Assembly (NCBI GenBank): GCA_942159475.1
Contig: OW804098.1
Location: 115,184,218-115,248,217, forward strand
Direction: 5' to 3'
Origin: Sthenelais limicola
Taxonomy: Eukaryota; Annelida; Polychaeta; Phyllodocida; Sigalionidae
DNA length: 64,000 nt
Position 1 is the stretch's first letter. Each line of letters opens with the position of its first letter. Below the pieces are notes generated by a model. It worked only from the letters and a program-made list of their open reading frames with translations, had not been told where the DNA came from and ran no database searches. Both the position numbers and the translations under genes were made by a program. Below, piece after piece: positions 31,533 through 43,100 of the stretch.

Positions 31533-31714
31533 AAATGATAATAAATAGGAATGTGGGTGGGTGGGAAGTTTGAAAGTTGAAGTGAGAGTGAGGGAGAGTT
31601 AGTGTGTGGAAAGGGTTTATATAGTGAGTAGGGTGGCGCTGTAGTAGCGGAAAGGTAAGGGATTGTTGGTTGAATCTTTCCTGCCGCTAATGATCCCACC
31701 TAACGTTCTATGAA

Positions 31715-32119
31715 TGTGATGCTTTGAAAATGAGTCGCAAGTTCCAAAATTGATATGTTTCAAAGTGTTTTTTTACAAGAACTCTTTATTGAAATGTTCT
31801 GATTTTCAGAGGTTTTAGCAGTTAGGGTAATATTAATCCGTGTAACAGATTTCAGGGCATTGTATTAAATATATTCTTGCGTTTTGAAGGCCTTCGTATT
31901 GGAATATATTTAGTTACATTACTGGTAATTACCGATCCAAAAACATTGCAAACTATTTTTTCAAAAATGAAAATATCAAACTTAAAATATAGAAATACAT
32001 GTTAGGTGCCCTAGTGTTTACTATCATTAGAATCGGCTTGATCTCCTCTTTTCAAATATTGTGATATCTCAAAATCCATATTTTGCGACTTATGACTAAT
32101 TTTCCTAAAACGGATCACA
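31715..32119 (+). mobile_element. MITE family A, copy A3
   Basis: 405 bp; right end CCTAAAACGGATCACA. The left terminus has diverged (TGTGATGCTTTGAAAATGAG). No clear target duplication. Confidence 0.75.
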
Positions 32120-32163
32120 TATCTGCATGTTATCCATATTCTTAGAATAAAAATCTTCTCATA

Positions 32164-32695
32164 TGTGATGGTGTTTCAGGAAGATGAGCCACAAGTCGCA
32201 AAAAATAGATTTTGAGATATCATGATTAATTTTGAAAAGATGAAATCAAGCCGATTCTAATCATAGTAAACATTAAGGAAACAAAGAAGTGTTACTATAT
32301 TTTATGTTTGATATATTCGCAAATATTCATATTTTTCAAAGTGTTTTTTCACAAGATCACATTATTGGAATGTTCTGATTTTTGGAGGGTTTATCACTTA
32401 TAGTTATGTCAATTGATGTCTCAAATTTCAGGACAATGTATGTAATATATTCTTTCATTTTGAAGGTCCCCATATGGACTACATTTAGTTATTTTACTGT
32501 TTATTGACACCCAGAAATATTGGAAACTTTTTTTTTCAAAAATGAAAATATCAAACTTAAAATCTAGAAATACTGTTTATGTTATTAGACTGTTTACTAT
32601 CATTGGAATCGGCTTGATCTCATCTTTTCAAATATGATAATATCTCAAAATCTATTTTCTGCGACTTATGACTCATTTTCCTGAAACACATCACA
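32164..32695. mobile_element. MITE family A, copy A4 (hybrid)
   Basis: 532 bp flanked by TA/TA. The left ~150 bp match a reverse-oriented family-A end and the right ~370 bp a forward-oriented body, so two orientations are fused in one element. Confidence 0.75.
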
Positions 32696-32889
32696 TATTC
32701 ATGTTTGATAAAAAGTTTAAAATATTTCTGGGTGGGCCAGTAAAATAATTAAATACTCCATAGGTTTACCGTCGAAACGGAAGGATATATCAAATGTACA
32801 AAGATCTGACCCATGTATACATTTGCCTCAATGTATGGACCCCAGCTGCCTTGCCATTGCTTCAGGTATGATATATATATTCTACATAG

Positions 32890-33212
32890 GGGTCAAGTTA
32901 TCAGAAAATGTACAATTCGCCTTTACCAATTCTCTCAAATAACCCAAATTTAAGACAAATATGAGCGTCCAAATGCAGTTTAACATAACTGGGGCCCGTT
33001 GCTCCGTTTCTCGCTAACTATTTTCCCATACACTTTCAATGGGGAAATAGTTAGCGAGAAACGGAGCAACGGGCCCCAGAACTGATACTTTAAATCAATG
33101 CGATACCAAATATACTCAGATATACCTGGTATTTATCATTTTTCAGTCTAATTTAGTAGAATTTCCTAAATGTGTAGAGCTGCCAATTGTACATTTTCTG
33201 AAAATCTGACCC
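32890..33212 (-). mobile_element. MITE family B, copy B5, with inserted palindrome
   Basis: Starts GGGTCAAGTTATCAG and ends GAAAATCTGACCC. An 88-bp hairpin interrupts the body at 32990. Confidence 0.85.
32990..33078. repeat. near-perfect 88-bp hairpin insertion
   Basis: Arms of 38 nt start TGGGGCCCGTTGCTCC and end GGAGCAACGGGCCCCA, differ at about one position and enclose a 13-nt loop. Compared with other B copies it is a clean insertion between CATAAC and AGAACTG, without an obvious target duplication. Confidence 0.9.
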
Positions 33213-33944
33213 ATATAGGGGAAACAAACCAGGGAATGGCCTCACATTGATGGATGGTTTCTGAGGTATTAATATTTGTATTTGTAAATGTTTTATCATT
33301 ATGGTGTGCCAATATCATGTTCGGAAATAGTATTTCCCCCGTATTGTGACGATATATGATATGATATGATAAATCTTTTATTTGTCGTGAATAGGTATAA
33401 GTTACATTTAAAATGACAAATTGGTCCACAGACTTCTGGGATAGTCCCAGTTCTTCCAGTCGTTCCCATGTTTTTAGAAGTTTTATATATCACAATTATG
33501 TAATTTATATTTATATGTATTGAGATGTATGGGAACTAATAATAATCATAATAATGGCAAAAGATGAAAAAAAAACTTTGTACAATGGATGGGAACTTGC
33601 ACCTTAATATGAATCTCATGGGCTGATATATATCTTTATATAGAGTATTATATGTATTCATGATATAATGTTGAATTTTGTAAATTAAGAGTCAGTGATT
33701 ACTGAGAAAAGTGTACCACATACATAATGTTTTAGACTGAATAAAAATATTTAAATACAACACAGCATTTAAAGTGAAGGGTATCAATATATTGATATCC
33801 TTCACTATATGTTGAAATATGTATACTGAAATGTTTCAACTGAAAATAGCCTGAATTGAAAGATAAAAGTTGTTGGAGCTTTCTGGATTGAAATAAAGAA
33901 TATGCAACATAAAGTTTTTTTATAACATTTATTTAATATTTCCC
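33213..33944. other. 3' flank of the protease gene
   Basis: AT-rich; holds a TATGATATGATA microsatellite near 33354-33372 and a 34-bp near-perfect palindrome at 33773-33806 (AGTGAAGG...CCTTCACT). On the minus strand an ATTAAATAAA-type poly(A) signal lies about 12-18 nt after the protease stop codon (33928-33933). Confidence 0.5.
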
Positions 33945-34103
33945 TTAAACCATGTTGTCTCTCATCCACTTAAGGAATTTGGAAATCCTCGTGTACACTG
34001 AGGGGTATCCCCGGGTGCGGCATCCCCGGATTCCCCATGACGTCACGCCTCCAAGCACATATTTATCGTTCTTCTTGCAGACAAATGGACCACCAGAGTC
34101 ACC
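33945..34103 (-). CDS. protease exon: catalytic serine and stop
   Basis: Final exon, 159 nt, phase 0, acceptor CTCTAG. It begins GDSGGP, contains GGVTSWG and ends in an amphipathic helix before TAA. Confidence 0.92.
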   Translation of the reverse strand, partial: GDSGGPFVCKKNDKYVLGGVTSWGIRGCRTRGYPSVYTRISKFLKWMRDNMV

Positions 34104-37100
34104 CTAGAGATATATAGAGAGATTTTTATTTCAAAGTACAGGATTTTCAGAAAATGTACAATTGACAGCTCTACATATTCAGTAATTTCTGCTATATTCT
34201 GCTAAAAATATGATACTTTTTGGGTATATCTGAGTATATTCGGTATCGCATTGATTTAAAGTGTCAGTTCTGTAATATTAAACAGCATTTTGAAGCTCAT
34301 TTCTGTCTTAAATGTGAGTTATTTGAGACTATTGGTAAAGGTGAATTATACATTTTCTGAAAATCTGACCCATGTACATTGAAACTAGGTACAACTAAAT
34401 CTAATAAGTAAGGAAAAAATTGTAAGAAAACATCACAAAGTCTAAGTAAAGTGGAAAAATCCAACTCTTCCCAACTATATTCAGTTTACTTGGGGGACTT
34501 ATTTACGGGAATGTCATGGCATCACGTTTTATATATGGGCGTTTTTTCTTTAGGTAGGAAATTCTTAACATTAGTTAAGATTTTCTTTTTCTAAAAAACA
34601 TAAAAAATTAGTTAAGATTTGATCAAAAGTATATCATATCCTCCCATCTGGTTCACATCAGTATCTGGGTACAATTGACAGCTCAACACATTTAGGAATT
34701 TCGGCTAAATTAGGCTGAAAAATGATGAATACTGGGTATATCTGAGTATAGTTGGTATCGCATTGATTTAAAGTATTTATTTTGCTATTTTAAACTGTGT
34801 TTTAAAGCTCATTTTAGTCTTAAAGTTGGGTTATTTGAGAGGGCTGATGAAGGCGAATTGTACATTTTCTGACGATCTAAACCAGACAATTTACGATTCA
34901 CCTTCACCAATCCTCTGAAATTACCCAGATTTCAGATGACAAACATTGTCTTCAAGGTTTTCAAGTCTTCATTAACTTTCAATTAATTAAAGACGTAAAG
35001 TTCATATATCAAACTGATGACCTGTGACAGCAATTACATCCCAGGAAAGCACAAAATTCGAATATGAACTGATTATGAACATCATTGTTAACTTTGCACG
35101 CAAACAAATTCATGTGTTTATCACAAACTGATGTGAAAGCGATAGGGGATTTACATAGCCGCCATTTTGAATCTTGATTCGTAAAGGTTTATGGGGCTAA
35201 TAGTATAGTGAAAAATCTATAGAAGACATGCCATGTTCAGCATGGACTATTTATCAATGATCTAATGTCAATATCCATGTGTTATATATGTTTCCATAAC
35301 ACAAGCCTCCATATTTCCCACCGTGCACTTGATTTTCATAGATCATTGATGAAGCTTATATCATTTTGGTGAAAACATTTTTTTCAATTTTTGAAAAAAT
35401 GTTAAATATTTGTAAGTCAGATATCAACAACTGTAGTTACTGACCATGTAACCATATTGGTTTAAATCTAAATTGATTATTTTGAATACATTCTCATACA
35501 TATTATAAAGTAGCAAGGGGCGAGAGATACCCGCAACAACCTCCACACTGCACAAACATTATCGGAATGACTGATGGACACCCATAGACAGTGTATATAA
35601 AATATAAAAATTCAAACTCGCCTTCTCCACATCAATTGACATTTAAATTGAAACATGATTGTGATGATTAATTTTATTTCACTGTATCCTTATTTAAGGG
35701 GAGGCCTGGAAGAATAGAATTCTGAGGGACGCTTCCCTTTCTGACGTATTTAAGATTTTCAGAAAATGTACCATTCGCCTTCACCAATCCTCTCAAATAA
35801 CCCATATTTAAGACAAAAATGAGCTTCAAAATGCAGTTTCACTTAACAGAACTGATACTTTGAATCAATGCGATACCAAATATACTCAGATATACCCAAT
35901 ATTCATCATATTTCAGCCTGATTTAGCAGAATTTACTAAATGTATAGAGTTACCAATTGTACATTTTTTGAAAATCTGACCCATATATCAGAATCCATCA
36001 CAGAAAGCAGTGTGACAGACATGCAAGTCCCCTATTGATAACCAAGGTCAGATATATTTGTCTCGGATGCATGTACTTGACAAACATATCAATTCATGTG
36101 ATTTTACATAATATACTTGTGTTGCTTTCATCATTGACCTTGTCTTCAAGGTCTTCAAGTCCTCTTTAACTTTAAACTAATCAAAGACTTAAAGTTCATA
36201 TCTTAAACTGACGAAATGTGAAAGCAATTAGACGCCTGTAATATGAGTCTTGGGAACATTTGCTACTGAGACATAATTATCACTTCATGTAATTCTACAT
36301 AATAGGGTCAGATTGTCAGATAATGTACAATTGTCAGCTCTACACATTTAGGAAACTCTGCTAAATTAGGCTGAAAAATTATGAATACTGGGTATATCTG
36401 AGTATATTTGGTATCACATTTAATTAAAATATCAGTTAAATGTGAGTTATTTGAGACTATTGGTGAAGGTGAATTGTACAATTTCTGGCGATTTCACCCA
36501 ATACTGATTCGCATTCCCTTCCCCATATGATGCATATAATTAGTCGCAAGGTCATAGGTTCAACCTATCAATAATAAATCCATATTATCACATGGATCTA
36601 TAATGAGTGGCCTCTGACGTTTTATTGGATTTTTTTAAAAATAAATTTCATTGACAAATTTTGCTATAATGTAAACTGAGAAAGACAGAAAATCTTTGAA
36701 ATATACTACACCTAATACATGGAACGAACAACCCCCCAACCTAGGAAACATGTCTAGGTTTAGTAAGGCCTTGAAATAATTGATTATAGAATAGATGAAA
36801 CATCAAGTACAGAAGTAAGTGATCCTGATGATCACGCAGTGACCCACTAAGCAGTCTAAGTAATAATATGTGTCAGATCTTCAAAAAATGTACGATTTGC
36901 TTTCACTAATTCTCTCAAATAACCCACATTTAAGACAGAAATGAGCTTCAGAAATGCAGTTTAACATAGCAAAACATATACTATAAATCAACGCAACACC
37001 ACATATACTCAGATATACCCGGTATTCATCTTTTTTCAGCCTAATTTAGCAAGATTTCCTAAATTTGTAGAGCTGTCAATTGTACATTTTCCAAAAATCT

Positions 37101-40100
37101 GGCCCATATCAGACTTGTCATTCATCAATTCATCTCTTTAGTATGTATCACTGCTACATTACTCTACACCAATAGGTTATAGATAGAACCTAATGAGAAT
37201 GTGGTACAAGAGACGCTATTGTACTGTCCAAGACGTTTGTTTGTTTCCTGGCCCACAAGCCAATAGGCGAATAGGTTACGGAAAAAACATCTTGAACAGT
37301 GCAATAGTGCTCTGTACCATATTTGAATTTAGGTTCTATATTTACTCCCACGTTGCTACTGGGGGGAGGGGGGAGGGGGAGGAAGAGGGAATAGGATACC
37401 TCACACATTGGATTTGGTGCACATTACCACACTACTCCTGCCCATACATATAGCATGTGGTACATACACCAACATTCAATATCTAACACTTAAAGATGTA
37501 ATTATAGTATTTAGACAAAAGCTCACGACGAGAACAGTCAAAGGATCGAGAATACACTGTAATATTACCTGAACAAAGAATATGAACATGATGGGTAGTT
37601 TTAGTTTAGTTCTGTTCTGTACGGTATTAATTGGACAAAGCCAGTTAAATAAATAAAGTTTATGAAATAAGGCAGTCCATATTATGCCAGTTTTAGTAGT
37701 AAGTGATAATGGATTATATTTCTAATGTAAATGAAGTAGAGTGAGATTTACTCGAATATAATTTTATTAACAAGGCAAAGCCTCAATTAGTCCATGGTGG
37801 ACAGTGCGTTTTTTTCATGTGAACTATTTAAATATTCTATTGGCCTTAAATGAATAGAAAAAAACAAGAAATAGTTAACAGTGATCAGTTTACATTTATA
37901 TATTCATTTCCAGTTCATGTAGAAGATTGCGTTTCCAAGGGAAATGAAGATTGATGTCAGTTAGATATAAAATTCGAGAGGGAGGTATAGTAGGAGGGAG
38001 TGGAAGGGGAGACAGAACACATGAAATCCTTATCCCATATATGACTGGTCAGTCCATGTAATTCTGTTGGTCCCTTTAACACTTTGCATATGAGGCATCT
38101 TATTTCTCAGCTTGCCACTTTAATTCACACATGGTCTACCCTTTAATTCACACCTAAACGCCATCCCCTCCCCCTCCCAGCCATTACCAGCATGATTCTG
38201 ATCCCATCTGCTGATATCAGAATCAACAGATTATTCACACTGATATCCAGGATGGGAGGAGCCAAGATGCTATCAATGATTGACAAATCTCACCCCAATT
38301 CAATTAGATTGATGATAACATCAATCTAAAAATATGTGCCCACTTACCTGGCATGATCCTTTGGAGCCGTCTCCGACGCAGATGTTGGTGTCTTTGATGG
38401 AGTCCTCGCCCCACATACCGCGGCACGCCTCGTTAGTCTGGGGCTTAATGAGCAACTCATTCAGCACTGTCCTGTCACCAGTATCTGTAGTGCATAACAT
38501 TCATATTGATATATTTTTTTCAGTTTAGAGGGACCATACACTTTATTTTTTCTCTTATTCTGTATGAATTGGAACCATATCCAATGGGAACACTTCTTCT
38601 CAACTATAACTAAATCCCGAGATATAGATAGAACCTGATGAGAATGGGGTACAAGGGACACTATTGCACTGTGGCCCACAAGCTGATAGGCGAGTGGGTT
38701 ACAAAAAAAAACAAACATCGAGGACGGTGTAATAGTGTCCTGAGTACCACACTCGGATTTAGGTTCTATATTTACTCCCACGTTGCTATGCTTACCTTCT
38801 ATGGCTATGTTTACTGGGGACAGGAAGTTATACCACACGCATGGAACTGGTGCAAATTACCACACTACTCCCACCCATACAAATAGCATGTGGTACATAC
38901 ATCAACATGGAGTAAAACCCCGACTCAAGTGCCTGAAGAGTTACTTTTAGCAAAACCATGTTGTGCCAAACACTGCCCCTATTTGTGATGTGTTTCAGGA
39001 AAATGAGTCATAAGTCGCAAAAATTTGATTTTGAGATACCATTATATTTGAAAAGATGAGATCAAACCGATTCCAATGATAGTAAACAGTCTAATAATCC
39101 AACAAGTATTTCTAGATTTTAATTTTGATATTTTCGTTTTTGAAAAAAAAAAAGTTTCCAATATTTCTGGGGGTCAATACCCAATAAAGTAACTAAATGT
39201 AGTCCATATGAGGACCTTTAAAACGAAAGGATATATCACATAGATTGTCCTGAGATTTGATACATCAATTGATATAGCTATAAGTGATAAACCTTCCAAA
39301 GATCAGAACATTCCATTAATGTGATCCCGTGAAAAAAACACTTTGAAAAATATTAAATTTGCGACTTATGACTCATTTTCTTGGAACACATCACATTTGG
39401 CAGTGGAAGGAGTGTACTAGATGTAAAGGGATCTCCCTATTGAACCATTAATCTTGAGCTACTACACTGACAGAAGTGCACTCATTAGTTGTCATTACTT
39501 GATACAACTGATATCACCTGAATACTACACCCAGGTAACAAGTGCACCTCTTTATGACATCATATGTGATGTGTTTCAGGAAAATGAGTCATAAGTCGCA
39601 AAGTTGATATTTTTCATAATGTTTTTTTCACAAGATCCCTTCATTGAAATGTTCTGATATTTAGGGGGTTTAACATTTATATTCAGATCAATCCATGTAA
39701 CAAAGTTCAGGACACTGTATTAAATATTACCTTGACTTTTAAAGGCCTTTGTATGGAGTACATTTAGTTACTTTACTGGTAATTACCCATCCAGAAATAT
39801 ATTGCAAACTATTTTTTTCAAAAATAAAAATATCAAACATAAAATATAGAAATACTATTTAGGTGTCCTAGTGTTTACTATCATTTGAATCGCCTTGATC
39901 TCCTCTTTTCAAATATGATGATATCTCAAAATCTATTTTTTGCGACTTATGACTTATTTTCCTAAAACGGATCACATATAACATCGTGAAGAGCTCCGTG
40001 AGGTGTTGGTTACCTCTCGGCTGATGATGTTCTTAACGTCCAGTTTCATGATAGCATGGATTGGGTCGGGACCCACTTGCTTCGTCCAATGGGTATGTGT

Positions 40101-43100
40101 TTAGCAATGGCAAAATAAATGTAGAAAATGGACGTAACGGAGCAGAAGAATAGTTAAACTATGTGTAGTAATTTATTTGATATAATTTTGCATAATTTTA
40201 TATAAGAATATAACCTGCTCTGTAAATGTTGTAGAGTATATGAGAAAGAGGAATAATGATTTAAATTGAAATAATGTACCACCAGACGATTTTCGACGAA
40301 TGAGAACTATCACTATGTGAGACTTTGTCAAAAAAAATTATTTAAAAAAATTTATTTATATTGATATAGTTCATATTAATAATACCTATTAATAATACTA
40401 GATTTTTATTATTTTTAACATTAATTAACCATGCAAGTCATATACCGGTAAATGGATATAATATAGGGTTTTGGTGCTTTAGTATCACTCGCTAGAAGGT
40501 GTATCACTCCCTAGAAGGAGTATATTTTGAGATATTATCATGACTTGAAAAGATGAGATCAATCAGATTCTAATGATGGTAAACTTTAGGATACTAATAA
40601 GTATTTCCCTATATTAAGTTTGGTATTTTTATCATTGAAAAAATAAAACTGGTTGCAATATTTTCGGGTGGACATTTACTAGTAAAGTAGCTAAATATAC
40701 TATAAGAAATGACCTTAGAAATGCATGAATATATTTAATACACTGTCTTGAAATTTGGGAAATGTATTCATGCTACAAACAGCATAAAGCATCCCAAAAA
40801 TGAAAATATTTCAACAAAGAGATCTTGTAAATGAAACCCTTTGAAAAATATCAATTTTGTGTGATGTGTGACTAATTTTCTATAACACATCATATACTCT
40901 ATAGGGGTCAAGTCTTCAGAAAATGCACAACTGGCCTTCACCAATCGCCTAAAATATGCCAAATTTCAGACAATAATCAGGCTCAAAATACAGTTCAACA
41001 TAACCAGACAGATTTATTGAATGAATACAATACCGAATACACTCAGATAATACCTAGTATTTATCATTTGTGATGTGTCTCAGGAAATTGAGTCATAAGT
41101 CGCAAAATTGATATTTTTCAAAGTATTTTTTTCACAAGATCACATTATTGGAATGTTCTAATTTTTGGTGGGTTGATCACTTATAGTCATATCAATCGGT
41201 GTATCAAATTTCAGTACAATCTATGTAATATATCCTTTCGTTTTAAAGGTCCTCATATGGATTACATTTAGTTACTTTAGTGTTTATTGACCCCCAGAAA
41301 CATTGGAAACTTTTTTTTTTAAACGAAAATATCAAACTTAAAATCTAGAAATACCTATAAGATTATTAGACTGTTTACTATCATTGGAATCGGCTTGATC
41401 TCATCTTTTCAAATATGGGGATATCTCAACATCTATTTTTTGCGACTTATGACTCATTTTCCTGAAACACATCACATTTTTCACTCTAATTTAGCAGAAT
41501 TTGAGAGATGTGTAGAAATGTAGATTGTGCATTTTCTGAAAATCCGACCCAAAGTTTGACTCACCTTTAGTGTCTCCCCAACCAGTGATGTAACATGTTT
41601 CGTTGCCTAGGAAAGGTTCATCCAAATCCTCGGGCATGCAAACTGGTGAATAATATTGATTGAATGTGATTTTCCTGTCGAATTTAAGTAGGGCAATATC
41701 GTTGGGCCAGGGAGAGGAGTTGATGAATTCTTCGTGCTGAAAAAGAATTTTTTTTTTTTTATTTTTTTTTGACAAGTTTTATTCAAGATTCCCTGATGAA
41801 GGTACACCCTAGTACCGAAACGTTGGAATCTACATCGAAACATCACTTGAGAAAATAAAAACCACTTCATAAAAAATCGCTGATTCTTTGGTTTTGGTGT
41901 TACATCAACTTATAAGTTTATTCAAGATATCCTGCTTTCTTGGCGCATACAATACTAAACCATGTTTTTATATTCAGTTTTTCATGAAGTTTTTTTTAAG
42001 TATTTTTTGGATTTTCATTGAAAAAGAAATTTTAACAAGAGCTCTGTTATGAAGGAGTCTGGTTTTCTACAGAACTATAACTGATAAAAATTCCTCATCA
42101 GTTTAGGTGTCAATTTAAAAACGGTCTTGTTTGTATTATACAGAATTATTACCAAATGTTAAAATCTCAACACCTAAACATTCAACATTTATTGCTGAAA
42201 TGTATTTGCGATAATTCTCAATTACGTAATCGTATCCGTATCACATTTTTATGCATAAAAAATGCTATATGAGATGTAACATATTGCTTGACATTTAACG
42301 TTAGGTTTTTTTCCGCCATGTTTTGCTAAATCTCTTTCTTCCTTTTAACATATGTGTGTACACTATATCAGAGATACAGATATGTTTACGAACTTGCTGA
42401 ACCTCTCTAGTATATGTGATGTGTCTCAGGAAATTGAGTCATAAGTCGCAAAATTGATATTTTTTAAAGTATTTTTTTCACAAGATCACATTATTGGAAT
42501 GTTCTAATTTTTGGTGGGTTGATCACTTATAGTTAGATCAATCGGTGTATCAAATTTCTGTACAATATATGTAATATATCCTTTCGTTTTAAAGGTCCTC
42601 ATATGGACTACATTTAGTTACTTTACTGTTTATTGACCCCCAGAAATATTGGAAACTTTTTTTTTAAACGAAAAATTTAATATCAAACTTAAAATCTAGA
42701 AATACCTATAAGATTATTAGACTGTTTACTATCATTGGAATCGGCTTGATCTCATCTTTTCAAATATGGGGATATCTCAAAATCTATTTTTTGCGACTTA
42801 TGACTCATTTTCCTGAAACACATCACATATCATCTTACCAAGATTATTTTGGAAGCCCTGATGGTGAGTTCGTTTCCTGATGGTACAAGACGGTCATGTT
42901 CTCCAAGGACTAAATCAACGACTTGTTCACTGTCAAAATAGAAAAGGAAAGTGAATAACGTGTTGAGATTCACCATTCTGAGCTTCCAATGGCTAACAAT
43001 CCATATTTCTTCATTAATTCCACGTGAACCTAACTGAATATTTTTTCTGACTATTTTCCTTTTCCACTGTTTCCTCTCTCTCAGTTAGTTCCCATTATGT

